From NCBI GenBank assembly GCA_947502495.1, contig CANNAC010000002.1, positions 124,001-188,000 of the forward strand: a stretch of DNA of 64,000 nt, in the 5' to 3' direction. The notes under the pieces are model-generated. The model was not told where the DNA came from. It saw nothing but the letters and a program-made list of their open reading frames with translations, and made no database searches. This stretch comes from an uncultured Flavobacteriaceae bacterium (GTDB lineage: Bacteria; Bacteroidota; Bacteroidia; Flavobacteriales; Flavobacteriaceae). Positions 26,582 to 33,774 of the stretch are shown here, one piece after another (the stretch's first letter is position 1; the number at the start of each line of letters is the position of its first letter). Position numbers and translations under genes: made by a program.

Positions 26582-27523
26582 TTATTTAATTAAAAGTGTG
26601 TCTGTAAAATAGTGTTTGCAATCTAAAAAATGATTTACCACTTTAAAGTTACTTTGAACAGCAAGTACATCAATTTCTTCTAAACTATATTTTTTGGATA
26701 ATTCTGTCCAAATCAATTCATCATACTTAAAATCGAACATGACATCCAGTTTTTTAAGTGCTACTTTTTGATTTCGAAGACTAACTATATAGCTTTTCAC
26801 ATCACCACTTATTGGATTATAATGGCAATAAAAATCAAAATCATCCACTTTAAAATCGCCATCAAACTCTTTATTGATTCGCAATAATAAATTCAGATTG
26901 AAACGTTTTGTAATACCATGCTTATCAAAATATGCGTTTTGAACAATTATCGGATTCTTTTTCACATCTACGCCAAGTAATAAAGCATCTCCTTTTTTCA
27001 TATTATCATTAAATAATTGCAAAAGGTCTACGGCCTTTTTTTCTGAATAATTCCCAATATTTCCGCCTAAAAACAATAGCAAACTAGGGATATCTGTTTG
27101 TACATTTTCTTTAGACAGAATTTCAAAATAATCTCCAACACGCGGATGAATAGAAAGGTTTGGCAATTTCTCCTTCAGCTTTTTGGTAAGTGAATCCATT
27201 GCGCCTTGCGAAATATCTACTGGCACATAATGAAAGTCAATCTCATTATTCACCAAGTATTCTAAGAGCTTAAACGTTTTAAATCCATCACCTGCTCCTA
27301 ATTCTACAATATTAAATGGAGTATCCAAATTTACCGCTTCAATAATTTGTTTTGCCTGCAACGACAAAATTTCAAATTCACTATCGGTTAAATAATATTC
27401 AGGCATGTTCATTATTTCCTGAAAAATTCGACTTCCTATATCATCATAAAAATATTTAGAGGATAAGTGTTTCTTTTTAGATGATAATCCTTCAATTACA
27501 TCGTTTGCAAAATCTGTATTCAT
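26582..27523 (-). CDS. egtD: EgtD-like L-histidine N-alpha-methyltransferase
   Basis: 313 residues of the EgtD/DUF2260 family. The family N-terminus (SSKYFYDDIGSRIFQEIMNMPEYYLTDSEFEIL, 22-54) precedes a SAM-binding motif IVELGAGDGFKT (about 68-79) and the conserved LLLFLGGNIGNY. In ergothioneine synthesis the enzyme trimethylates histidine to hercynine. It follows egtB by 65 nt on the same strand, which strongly supports the pathway assignment. Cytoplasmic. Its final C-terminal residues (HYFTDTLLIK) fit the family end. Some family members act on other amino-acid substrates. Confidence 0.9.
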   Translation of the reverse strand: MNTDFANDVIEGLSSKKKHLSSKYFYDDIGSRIFQEIMNMPEYYLTDSEFEILSLQAKQIIEAVNLDTPFNIVELGAGDGFKTFKLLEYLVNNEIDFHYVPVDISQGAMDSLTKKLKEKLPNLSIHPRVGDYFEILSKENVQTDIPSLLLFLGGNIGNYSEKKAVDLLQLFNDNMKKGDALLLGVDVKKNPIIVQNAYFDKHGITKRFNLNLLLRINKEFDGDFKVDDFDFYCHYNPISGDVKSYIVSLRNQKVALKKLDVMFDFKYDELIWTELSKKYSLEEIDVLAVQSNFKVVNHFLDCKHYFTDTLLIK

Positions 27524-27588
27524 TATAATGCTAATCGTTTTTCTAAAGTGGTTGGTATTAATACGGTATTAGTAAGATGCAGTATTTC

Positions 27589-28743
27589 TTATTTTTTCAC
27601 TAATCGAATTCCAGAAAACATCCATTGTAAACTGGCGTGAAAAAAGTTTCGATACGTTTTTCTACTATGCTTTTTTGGGGTAGCAATGGATGCACCGCGC
27701 AATACTTGTAAATTCACCATAAACTTTCCGTTGTACTCACCTAAAGCACCATCTGCTTTTGTAAAATTAGGATATGGTTGATAGGCACTTGCTGTCCATT
27801 CCCAAAGCTGTCCATACTCTAATTGATCTGCGGCAACTTCCCATTCAAACTCGGTAGGCAAAAGCATTCCTTTCCATTCGGCAAAGGCATAGGCTTCATA
27901 ATAACTAATATGTGTAACTGGTAAATTCAGATTAATTTCTTCTAATCCGTTAAAATTATAATACTTCCAAACCCCATTGGTAAAGTGCCAATATAAAGGT
28001 GCTTTTATGTTGTTCTTACAGATAAAATCCCATCCTTCGGCATGCCATAAATTAAAATTAGCATAGCCTCCATCTTTCATAAACGCCAAATATTCTCCAT
28101 TAGTAACTAGTCTATTTGAAATTTGAAAAGGATGGATATATACTTTATGAACTCCTAATTCATTATCAAAACAGAAATCCTTTCCGGCATGTCCAATATT
28201 GTAAACACCTTCTTCTATAGAAATAAATTCTTGTTTTTGTTTTTCTTCGGAAAGTAAAAAAGCGCCTTCATATTTCGGGAATGTAGGCTGATACCCTAAA
28301 ATATACTTGATATCATAAGCTAATAATTCTTGATGTTGTTGCTCATGATGGATACCTATTTCTACTAATTCTAAAAGTGCTTCGGAAGTATTTTCATTCA
28401 ATAATGCAATTACATTTTGAGTGACATAATTTCTATATGCATACACTTCTTTTACGGTTGGTCGCGTCATTAAACCGCGATTAGGACGCAAAACGCGTTC
28501 GCCAGCATTGTTGTAATAACTATTGAATAAATAGGCGAAATCCGCATCAAAAACGGAATAATTGTCTTTAAATTTAGAAAGAATAAATTGCTCAAAAAAC
28601 CAAGTAGAATGTGCTAAATGCCATTTTGGCGGCGAAACATCTACAATGGGTTGCACCGAATAATCTTCCGTCTGTAACGGTTTACAAATAGCTTCCGTTT
28701 GTAAACGGACTTCTTGAAATGTACTTAGAATTGTCTTTACCAA
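27589..28743 (-). CDS. egtB: EgtB-like iron-dependent sulfoxide synthase
   Basis: 384 residues. The N-terminal DinB-type helical domain includes PPKWHLAHSTWFFEQF and the iron-binding motif HHEQQHQE (His133-x3-His137-x-Glu139). The C-terminal formylglycine-generating-enzyme-like domain (VTNGEYLAFMKDGGY ... LPTEFEWEVAAD ... VLRGAS) completes the EgtB layout. It joins hercynine with a thiol (gamma-glutamylcysteine or cysteine) through oxygen-dependent C-S bond formation. Separate egtB and egtD genes, rather than the fused OvoA, favour ergothioneine over ovothiol. No egtA, egtC or egtE gene is adjacent, as in other short egt clusters. Confidence 0.9.
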   Translation of the reverse strand: MVKTILSTFQEVRLQTEAICKPLQTEDYSVQPIVDVSPPKWHLAHSTWFFEQFILSKFKDNYSVFDADFAYLFNSYYNNAGERVLRPNRGLMTRPTVKEVYAYRNYVTQNVIALLNENTSEALLELVEIGIHHEQQHQELLAYDIKYILGYQPTFPKYEGAFLLSEEKQKQEFISIEEGVYNIGHAGKDFCFDNELGVHKVYIHPFQISNRLVTNGEYLAFMKDGGYANFNLWHAEGWDFICKNNIKAPLYWHFTNGVWKYYNFNGLEEINLNLPVTHISYYEAYAFAEWKGMLLPTEFEWEVAADQLEYGQLWEWTASAYQPYPNFTKADGALGEYNGKFMVNLQVLRGASIATPKKHSRKTYRNFFHASLQWMFSGIRLVKK

Positions 28744-29286
28744 AATGCGTATTCTTTTAATTTTATTTCTAGTTCTCGTTTTCTATATGCTGTAAATTAT
28801 CCATTTTCACATACTTTCAAAAGGCATTTAACAACAATTTTAATTTCCGTGGAATAAAGGTTTCTCCAAATGTTTTTTTGTGGATTTTATAATCGTAATG
28901 CACAATCGCTTCCAATAATGGTTTTAAATCGGAAAACAAAAGTGTTTATCGTATTCCTTTTTGTCGCATTGTAGTCAGAATTCTTTCAACATATTTACTT
29001 CTATATTTACCTTTTTCTTCTTAAAACTTAAATTGCAGCGCGATAATCGACACACATACGATATTCTCATTTCCTTTTAAGTGAAAGTAAAAACACTTCC
29101 TTTTACATTAGGCTATAATTAAACGTTCTATAGTATTTGAATTCGTTTTTATCGATTTTATAAAGCTACGGAATATGTTTTAAAGAAGTACAAAGAAGAT
29201 AAATCGAGAATAGACTAGTACTTAAAACGCAGGAAACCTGCTGAATACCAATTGCAAAAGGAGAAAAAAAAAGATATCTAAACAAA
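28744..29286. other. Long intergenic stretch without an intact gene
   Basis: About 540 nt between egtB and the tRNA terminator. No intact ORF above about 45 codons was found. Besides the minus-strand relic, a plus-strand stretch at about 29145-29281 reads ATEYVLKKYKEDKSRID, a stop, then YLKRRKPAEYQLQKEKKKDI. The region looks like degraded coding DNA plus the egtB promoter. Confidence 0.5.
28817..29065 (-). pseudogene. Possible remnant of a decayed gene
   Basis: On the minus strand 28817-28945 reads 42 codons ending SDLKPLLEAIVHYDYKIH ... PRKLKLLLNAF-stop, without any Met and preceded by a stop. Another frame just upstream (to about 29065) reads NLSFKKKKVNIEVNMLKEF, a stop, then LQCDKKEYDKHF. 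The composition is protein-like, but frames shift and stops interrupt. I do not recognise the family. It may be chance in A/T-rich DNA. Confidence 0.3.
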
Positions 29287-29317
29287 AAAAAGCTTCAACA
29301 TAATGTTGAAGCTTTTT
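29287..29317 (-). terminator. Terminator of the tRNA-Leu gene
   Basis: AAAAAGCTTCAACA (29287-29300) / TGTTGAAGCTTTTT (29304-29317), a 14-bp perfect stem with TAA loop and flanking A/T runs, 7 nt downstream of the tRNA 3' end on the minus strand. Confidence 0.88.
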
Positions 29318-29323
29318 ACTCTG

Positions 29324-29405
29324 TACAGGCGGAGAGACTCGAACTCTCACACCTCGCGGCACTAGATCCTAAGTCTAGCGTGTCTACCAATTCCACCACG
29401 CCTGC
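29324..29405 (-). tRNA. tRNA-Leu, anticodon UAG
   Basis: On the minus strand the 82-nt sequence folds as a class II tRNA. The acceptor stem is GCAGGCG with CGCCTGT (first pair G-U), discriminator A. The D-arm holds GTGGAATTGGTAGACAC. The anticodon stem CTAGA/TCTAG encloses loop CTTAGGA with anticodon TAG (reads CUA). A variable arm (TGCCGCGAGGTGT) and the T-arm GAGAG-TTCGAGT-CTCTC follow. CCA is not encoded. It stands alone between egtB and the M20 gene. Confidence 0.95.
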
Positions 29406-29520
29406 AACTTATCCGATAATTTCGGATTGCAAATATAAACAATACTTTTAATATTCATAACATCTAAATAAAGAAAATTATTCCCCTTTTTTGTACTTTT
29501 ACAAAAACCGCAATTTTATT

Positions 29521-30909
29521 ATGAAAGACATTAAAAAATATATCGATCAGCACAAGGATAGATTCTTAAACGAATTAATAGAACTACTTAAGATTCCGTC
29601 GATTAGCGCAGATTCCGCATACAAGAAGGACGTTTTAAAAACAGCAGACGAAATTAAGTCCAGTCTGGAAAAAGCAGGCTGTGAAAACGTAGAAATTTGT
29701 CAAACGAAGGGATATCCTATCGTATATGGCGATAAAATTATAGATAAAAACTTGCCAACCGTGCTCGTTTATGGTCATTATGACGTGCAACCACCAGATC
29801 CAATTAACTTATGGGATTCTCCGCCATTCGAACCTGTTATCAAAAAAACAGAACTACATCCAGAAGGCGCAATTTTTGCTCGTGGAGCTTGTGATGACAA
29901 AGGACAAATGTATATGCACGTGAAAGCCATGGAGCTTATGACGCAAACCAACCAATTGCCTTGTAACGTGAAATTCATGATTGAAGGGGAAGAAGAAGTA
30001 GGTAGTGCAAGTCTTGCCGATTTTGTAAAAGAAAACCATGAAAAATTAAGTAACGATGTTATTTTAATTTCAGATACTGGAATGATTGCCAAAGACACAC
30101 CTTCTATAACTACCGGATTACGTGGTTTAAGCTATGTCGAAGTAGAAGTTACTGGCCCGAATAGAGATTTACACTCTGGTCTTTATGGTGGTGCAGTTGC
30201 AAACCCAATCAACGTATTAACCAAAATGATTGCTTCTTTACATGATGAAAACAATCACATTACCATTCCTGGTTTTTACGATAATGTAGAAGAACTTAGT
30301 ACAGAAGAAAGAGCAGAAATGGCGAAAGCACCTTTCTCTTTAGACAACTATAAAAAAGCATTAGATATTGATGCCGTTTATGGGGAAGCAGGATATTCTA
30401 CCAACGAAAGAAATTCGATAAGACCAACTTTAGATGTTAACGGAATTTGGGGTGGTTACACTGGTGAAGGCGCAAAAACCGTAATTGCAAGCCAAGCATT
30501 TGCAAAAATATCGATGCGTTTAGTACCAAATCAAGATTGGGAAGAAATCACCCAACTCTTTAAAAAACACTTTGAAAGCATTGCTCCTAAAGGCGTGACC
30601 GTAAAAGTTACTCCACATCATGGCGGACAAGGTTACGTAACACCTATCGATAGTATTGGTTACAAAGCGGCAAGTAAAGCTTATACAGATACTTTTGGAA
30701 AAACGCCAATCCCACAACGTAGCGGAGGAAGTATTCCTATTGTTTCTTTGTTTGAAAAAGAATTAAAAAGTAAAACTATTTTAATGGGATTTGGTTTAGA
30801 TAGCGATGCTATTCACTCACCAAATGAGCATTTCGGCGTATGGAATTACTTAAAAGGTATTGAAACTATTCCTTATTTCTACCACTATTTTACAGAATTA
30901 AACAAATAG
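29521..30909 (+). CDS. M20-family dipeptidase
   Basis: 462 residues from the ATG at 29521 (an upstream in-frame TTG is unlikely). M20 metallopeptidase motifs are clear: VYGHYDVQPPD with a zinc-binding His, GACDDKGQ with the bridging Asp, EGEEEVGS with the catalytic Glu pair, and SGGSIPIV. A dimerisation domain sits at about 210-330. It is cytoplasmic, with no signal. It cleaves dipeptides or small peptides, and members of this subgroup resemble carnosinase/CNDP-type enzymes. A structured repeat element begins directly after its stop codon. Confidence 0.92.
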   Translation: MKDIKKYIDQHKDRFLNELIELLKIPSISADSAYKKDVLKTADEIKSSLEKAGCENVEICQTKGYPIVYGDKIIDKNLPTVLVYGHYDVQPPDPINLWDSPPFEPVIKKTELHPEGAIFARGACDDKGQMYMHVKAMELMTQTNQLPCNVKFMIEGEEEVGSASLADFVKENHEKLSNDVILISDTGMIAKDTPSITTGLRGLSYVEVEVTGPNRDLHSGLYGGAVANPINVLTKMIASLHDENNHITIPGFYDNVEELSTEERAEMAKAPFSLDNYKKALDIDAVYGEAGYSTNERNSIRPTLDVNGIWGGYTGEGAKTVIASQAFAKISMRLVPNQDWEEITQLFKKHFESIAPKGVTVKVTPHHGGQGYVTPIDSIGYKAASKAYTDTFGKTPIPQRSGGSIPIVSLFEKELKSKTILMGFGLDSDAIHSPNEHFGVWNYLKGIETIPYFYHYFTELNK

Positions 30910-30910
30910 T

Positions 30911-31030
30911 ATTTGGGTGTTACCTCCTGCTGCTTTTTTAATAAGCAAAAGGAGGTCGCACTTTTCATTATATCTTTTTTTGCCATATATGGCAGCAAAA
31001 AAAGGATGCCATTGCAATTGCTAACACAAA
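30911..31030 (+). ncRNA. Structured intergenic element, copy A
   Basis: Starts 1 nt after the M20 stop with ATTTGGGTGTTACC. A first hairpin has arms ACCTCCT (30922-30928) / AGGAGGT (30950-30956). A second has arms CTTTTTTTGC (30974-30983) / GCAAAAAAAG (30995-31004). The tail is GGATGCC ... TAACACAAA. Head, second hairpin and tail match copy B (48152-48041), while first-hairpin arms differ but still pair. This suggests a selected RNA structure. It may correspond to a known Bacteroidota RNA family (Flavo-1 is one candidate), which I could not check. Confidence 0.65.
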
Positions 31031-31047
31031 GCAGACATTACTATTAA

Positions 31048-31917
31048 ATGAAGAATAGCCACTTTAAACATCTATTAGAACTTACATTAGCAACTTGCTT
31101 TATAAGTACTTCTGGTGTTTTAGGTAAATATATAGATATGCCTACCGAAATACTCATTTGGTGGCGAAGTGCTTTAGCTTTTATAATCCTTTTTGCGTAT
31201 TGCAAGTATAAAAAAATAGATCTAAAGCTTCACTCTAAAAAAGACAGGCTTCCTTTTATGCTAAGCGCCTTTTTTATGGGAGCACATTGGATTTCCTATT
31301 TCTATGCGCTCAAACTATCTAATGTAGCATTAGGCATGCTTTCCTTATATACCTTTCCGGTTATTATTGCTCTTTTAGAACCTTTATTTATAAAAATAAA
31401 ATTCGACCCAATGCATATTGTATTAGGAATACTTGTGCTTTTAGGCATTTATATTCTTGCTCCAGATTTTAATCTAGAAAACTCAAATGTAAAAGGAGTG
31501 TTTTTAGGTCTTCTTTCTGCTGTTTTTTATGCCTTACGAATTCTGATACTAAAACAACATGTAGCTAAATACAATGGTACCACATTAATGGTGTATCAGT
31601 TATTAATACTAACGGTGCTATTGGCGCCATTCTTATTTTTCAAAGATACTAGCACCATAAAAACAGAATATCCTTATGTGCTTATACTAGCTTTATTAAC
31701 CACCGCTATCGGACATACATTATTTATAAAAAAGCTACAATATTTTAGCGTGAGTACCGCCAGTATTATTAGTAGCACGCAACCCGTTTTCGGGATTATT
31801 CTAGCCTTTTTCTTCCTAAACGAAATACCTACAGCCAACACCTACATTGGCGGTTCTTTAATTATAGCCACTGTTATTATAGAGAGCATACGCTCTAAAA
31901 AGAAAAAAACGGTTTAG
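31048..31917 (+). CDS. EamA/DMT-family transporter
   Basis: 289 residues with ten hydrophobic segments in two EamA repeats (about 10-135 and 148-282). Typical phrases are SGVLGKYIDMPTEILIWWRSALAF and SSTQPVFGIILAFFFLNEIPT near the C-terminus. Inner-membrane drug/metabolite exporters of this type move amino acids or related metabolites; the substrate is unknown. Its stop codon overlaps the stop of the convergent M28 gene by 3 nt. The only upstream spacer is the structured element copy A. Confidence 0.9.
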   Translation: MKNSHFKHLLELTLATCFISTSGVLGKYIDMPTEILIWWRSALAFIILFAYCKYKKIDLKLHSKKDRLPFMLSAFFMGAHWISYFYALKLSNVALGMLSLYTFPVIIALLEPLFIKIKFDPMHIVLGILVLLGIYILAPDFNLENSNVKGVFLGLLSAVFYALRILILKQHVAKYNGTTLMVYQLLILTVLLAPFLFFKDTSTIKTEYPYVLILALLTTAIGHTLFIKKLQYFSVSTASIISSTQPVFGIILAFFFLNEIPTANTYIGGSLIIATVIIESIRSKKKKTV

Positions 31918-33287
31918 TCTTTTATTATTTTAGTGATACTGTATTTCGTATTAGAACGCGCTTTTAAAAAATAAACACCACCACTTAAAGTACTTAAATC
32001 TAATATCGTCTTCGTTCCTGAAGATGTTTTATCTAGTATCTTTTTCCCTGTGATATCGTATAATTCTAAAATTACTGCATCCGAAATAGTAGGTATATCG
32101 ACCATTAAATTCGTTTTCACCGGATTAGGATATAACAAAATTTCACTACCGCTAAACGTTTCCATTCCTAAAGAATTAACAGTAATAGGCATACTCTTTT
32201 CTACACAAGAACCAAAACTAATTTCTACGCCATAATTCCCATTAACACTAGCAGTATAGCTTTGATTTGTTGCTCCTACAATATTCATATTAGCATCATA
32301 ATTGAACCATTGATAAGCAGCTCCGTTTTGATTTGCTGTTAAAACATTTAAACTCTGACTCACGGTATTATCGATAGCTACAAGACCAGCTTTGGTAACC
32401 ATATATCCCATAATTAATTTAGAAAGCTCATGGTAATATGGAAAGTTCAAAGTACTATATCTATCATTAGAACTATGGTAAAAAGGCGTTTCGTCATTCG
32501 TTTCCCAAGACTCTCCTACCAAAACCGCAGAATAATCTTGATTCCAAAATCTAGCATGATCACTAGCAGAAGTTCCCGGATTTACCACAGTTTCTTGTAG
32601 TGTAAATCCATATGCTGGATTATTTAAAACAGAAATAATATCATCTTTCATGGCTAATGAGTTAGCAACATCTCTAACATCAATATCAAATACATTATCA
32701 TTATCCCCATCATAACCCATCATATCAATATTTAAAACGCCTAAAATATTGTCATTATTTGCAGCAGCTTGATTGGCATAATATGCAGCTCCTTGCAGAC
32801 CTATTTCCTCTTCATCCCAAAGCGCATAAACAATGGTGTTATCTAAACATTGTGTAGATAAAATTCTTGCTATCTCTAAAACAGTAGCTGTTCCAGATGC
32901 ATTGTCGTCGGCACAATAATCTGCTACCGAATCGTAATGTGCACAAATAATATAAATATTATCCGGATTTGTTTTTCCTAGCTGCGTAGCAATTATATTT
33001 CGTCTTCCAGCCTCACCATTAATCAATTGGTTACTAACCGTAATATTATCCAATCGGTCTAATTTCTGGTATAAATAATCGGCAGCTAATTCATTATTAG
33101 AATGAATTCTATTGGCTATGGTAACCGTATTTCCATTAATAATGGTAGGCTGCTCTCCAGTAAATTCTCTTAAGGTAAGTTGCAAAGAATCTAAGTCCAT
33201 TTGATGTATTACTTCTGTGATGGTTTGACCATTAACAAAAGAAGAAATAAGCAGTGTGCACAGAAGGATAAAGTAATTTTTTTTCAT
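31914..33287 (-). CDS. Secreted M28 metallopeptidase with T9SS sorting domain
   Basis: 457 residues with a signal peptide (1-21, SFVNGQ). The M28 core is at about 85-300: CAHYDS (zinc His117), ADDNASG (bridging Asp127/128), WDEEEIGL (catalytic and ligand Glu around 159-161) and a later DHARFW segment. An Ig-like linker (about 310-370) leads to a T9SS type A domain (LLYPNPVKTNL ... SITKIIKD). It is an extracellular aminopeptidase in most relatives. Its start faces the BlaI operator region (33343-33386), so it might be co-regulated with the BlaI/M56 pair. Confidence 0.9.
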   Translation of the reverse strand: MKKNYFILLCTLLISSFVNGQTITEVIHQMDLDSLQLTLREFTGEQPTIINGNTVTIANRIHSNNELAADYLYQKLDRLDNITVSNQLINGEAGRRNIIATQLGKTNPDNIYIICAHYDSVADYCADDNASGTATVLEIARILSTQCLDNTIVYALWDEEEIGLQGAAYYANQAAANNDNILGVLNIDMMGYDGDNDNVFDIDVRDVANSLAMKDDIISVLNNPAYGFTLQETVVNPGTSASDHARFWNQDYSAVLVGESWETNDETPFYHSSNDRYSTLNFPYYHELSKLIMGYMVTKAGLVAIDNTVSQSLNVLTANQNGAAYQWFNYDANMNIVGATNQSYTASVNGNYGVEISFGSCVEKSMPITVNSLGMETFSGSEILLYPNPVKTNLMVDIPTISDAVILELYDITGKKILDKTSSGTKTILDLSTLSGGVYFLKARSNTKYSITKIIKD

Positions 33288-33342
33288 AAAATAGAATGCA
33301 ATAATTTTTTGCGTAAAGGTAATGGAATTAAAAATATTTATG

Positions 33343-33358
33343 CTCTACGTTTGTAGAA
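33343..33358. promoter_or_regulatory. BlaI-type operator 1 (covers -33 element)
   Basis: CTCTACGTTTGTAGAA is an almost perfect palindrome (CTCTAC-N4-GTAGAa). Its TTTG at 33350-33353 is correctly spaced (20 nt) to act as the -33 element for the TACATTTG at 33374. Confidence 0.8.
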
Positions 33359-33370
33359 TTGAATTTTATA

Positions 33371-33386
33371 CTCTACATTTGTAGAG
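33371..33386. promoter_or_regulatory. BlaI-type operator 2 overlapping -7 element
   Basis: CTCTACATTTGTAGAG is a perfect palindrome. Its core TACATTTGTA fits the BlaI/MecI consensus TACAnnTGTA. It also contains TACATTTG, an exact match to the Bacteroidota -7 element TAnnTTTG, 33 nt before the chosen BlaI start. A third half-site (TGTAGAG) lies just before the ATG. Confidence 0.85.
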
Positions 33387-33406
33387 AACAATCTAAACAT
33401 GTAGAG

Positions 33407-33772
33407 ATGCAATTATCCAAAACAGAAGAAGATTTAATGAATCATATCTGGAGATTACAAAAGGCTTTTATGAAAGATTTACTAGAAGCATATCCAGAAC
33501 CTAAACCAGCCAATACAACGGTTGCGACACTTTTAAAACGTATGACAGACAAAGGCTTTATCGCGTACACTCTTTTTGGTAATTCACGTGAATATTATCC
33601 TTTAGTAAAGAAAAAAGATTATTTCTCTAAACATGTAAACGGATTAATAAAGAACTTTTTTAACGATAGCAGTTCGCAATTTGCTTCCTTTTTCACTAAA
33701 GAAACCAATCTATCTAAAAAAGAATTAGAAGATTTAAGAAGCATTATAGATCAAGAAATAAAAAACAAATAG
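33407..33772 (+). CDS. BlaI/MecI-family repressor (pair 1)
   Basis: 121 residues from the ATG at 33407. The longer frame from 33359 would translate through the operator and promoter, so it is rejected. The winged-helix core is MQLSKTEEDLMNHIWRLQKAFMKDLLEAY ... NTTVATLLKRMTDKGFIAY, and the C-terminal helices fit BlaI dimerisation. BlaI-type repressors are removed by cleavage or inactivated through a membrane M56 peptidase, and such a gene lies 2 nt downstream. The palindromes over its own promoter indicate autoregulation. Confidence 0.92.
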   Translation: MQLSKTEEDLMNHIWRLQKAFMKDLLEAYPEPKPANTTVATLLKRMTDKGFIAYTLFGNSREYYPLVKKKDYFSKHVNGLIKNFFNDSSSQFASFFTKETNLSKKELEDLRSIIDQEIKNK

Positions 33773-33774
33773 TC

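Noticed and set aside
30974-31004. Simple intrinsic terminator after the M20 gene
   Set aside because: The T-run is in the 5' arm and the A-run in the 3' arm in the direction of transcription, and the same larger sequence recurs at 48041-48152, so a structured element fits better.
33359-33406. Longer N-terminus for BlaI pair 1 from 33359
   Set aside because: It would be encoded by the operator and -7 element, and BlaI proteins normally begin near L-T/S-K-x-E-E as at the ATG 33407.
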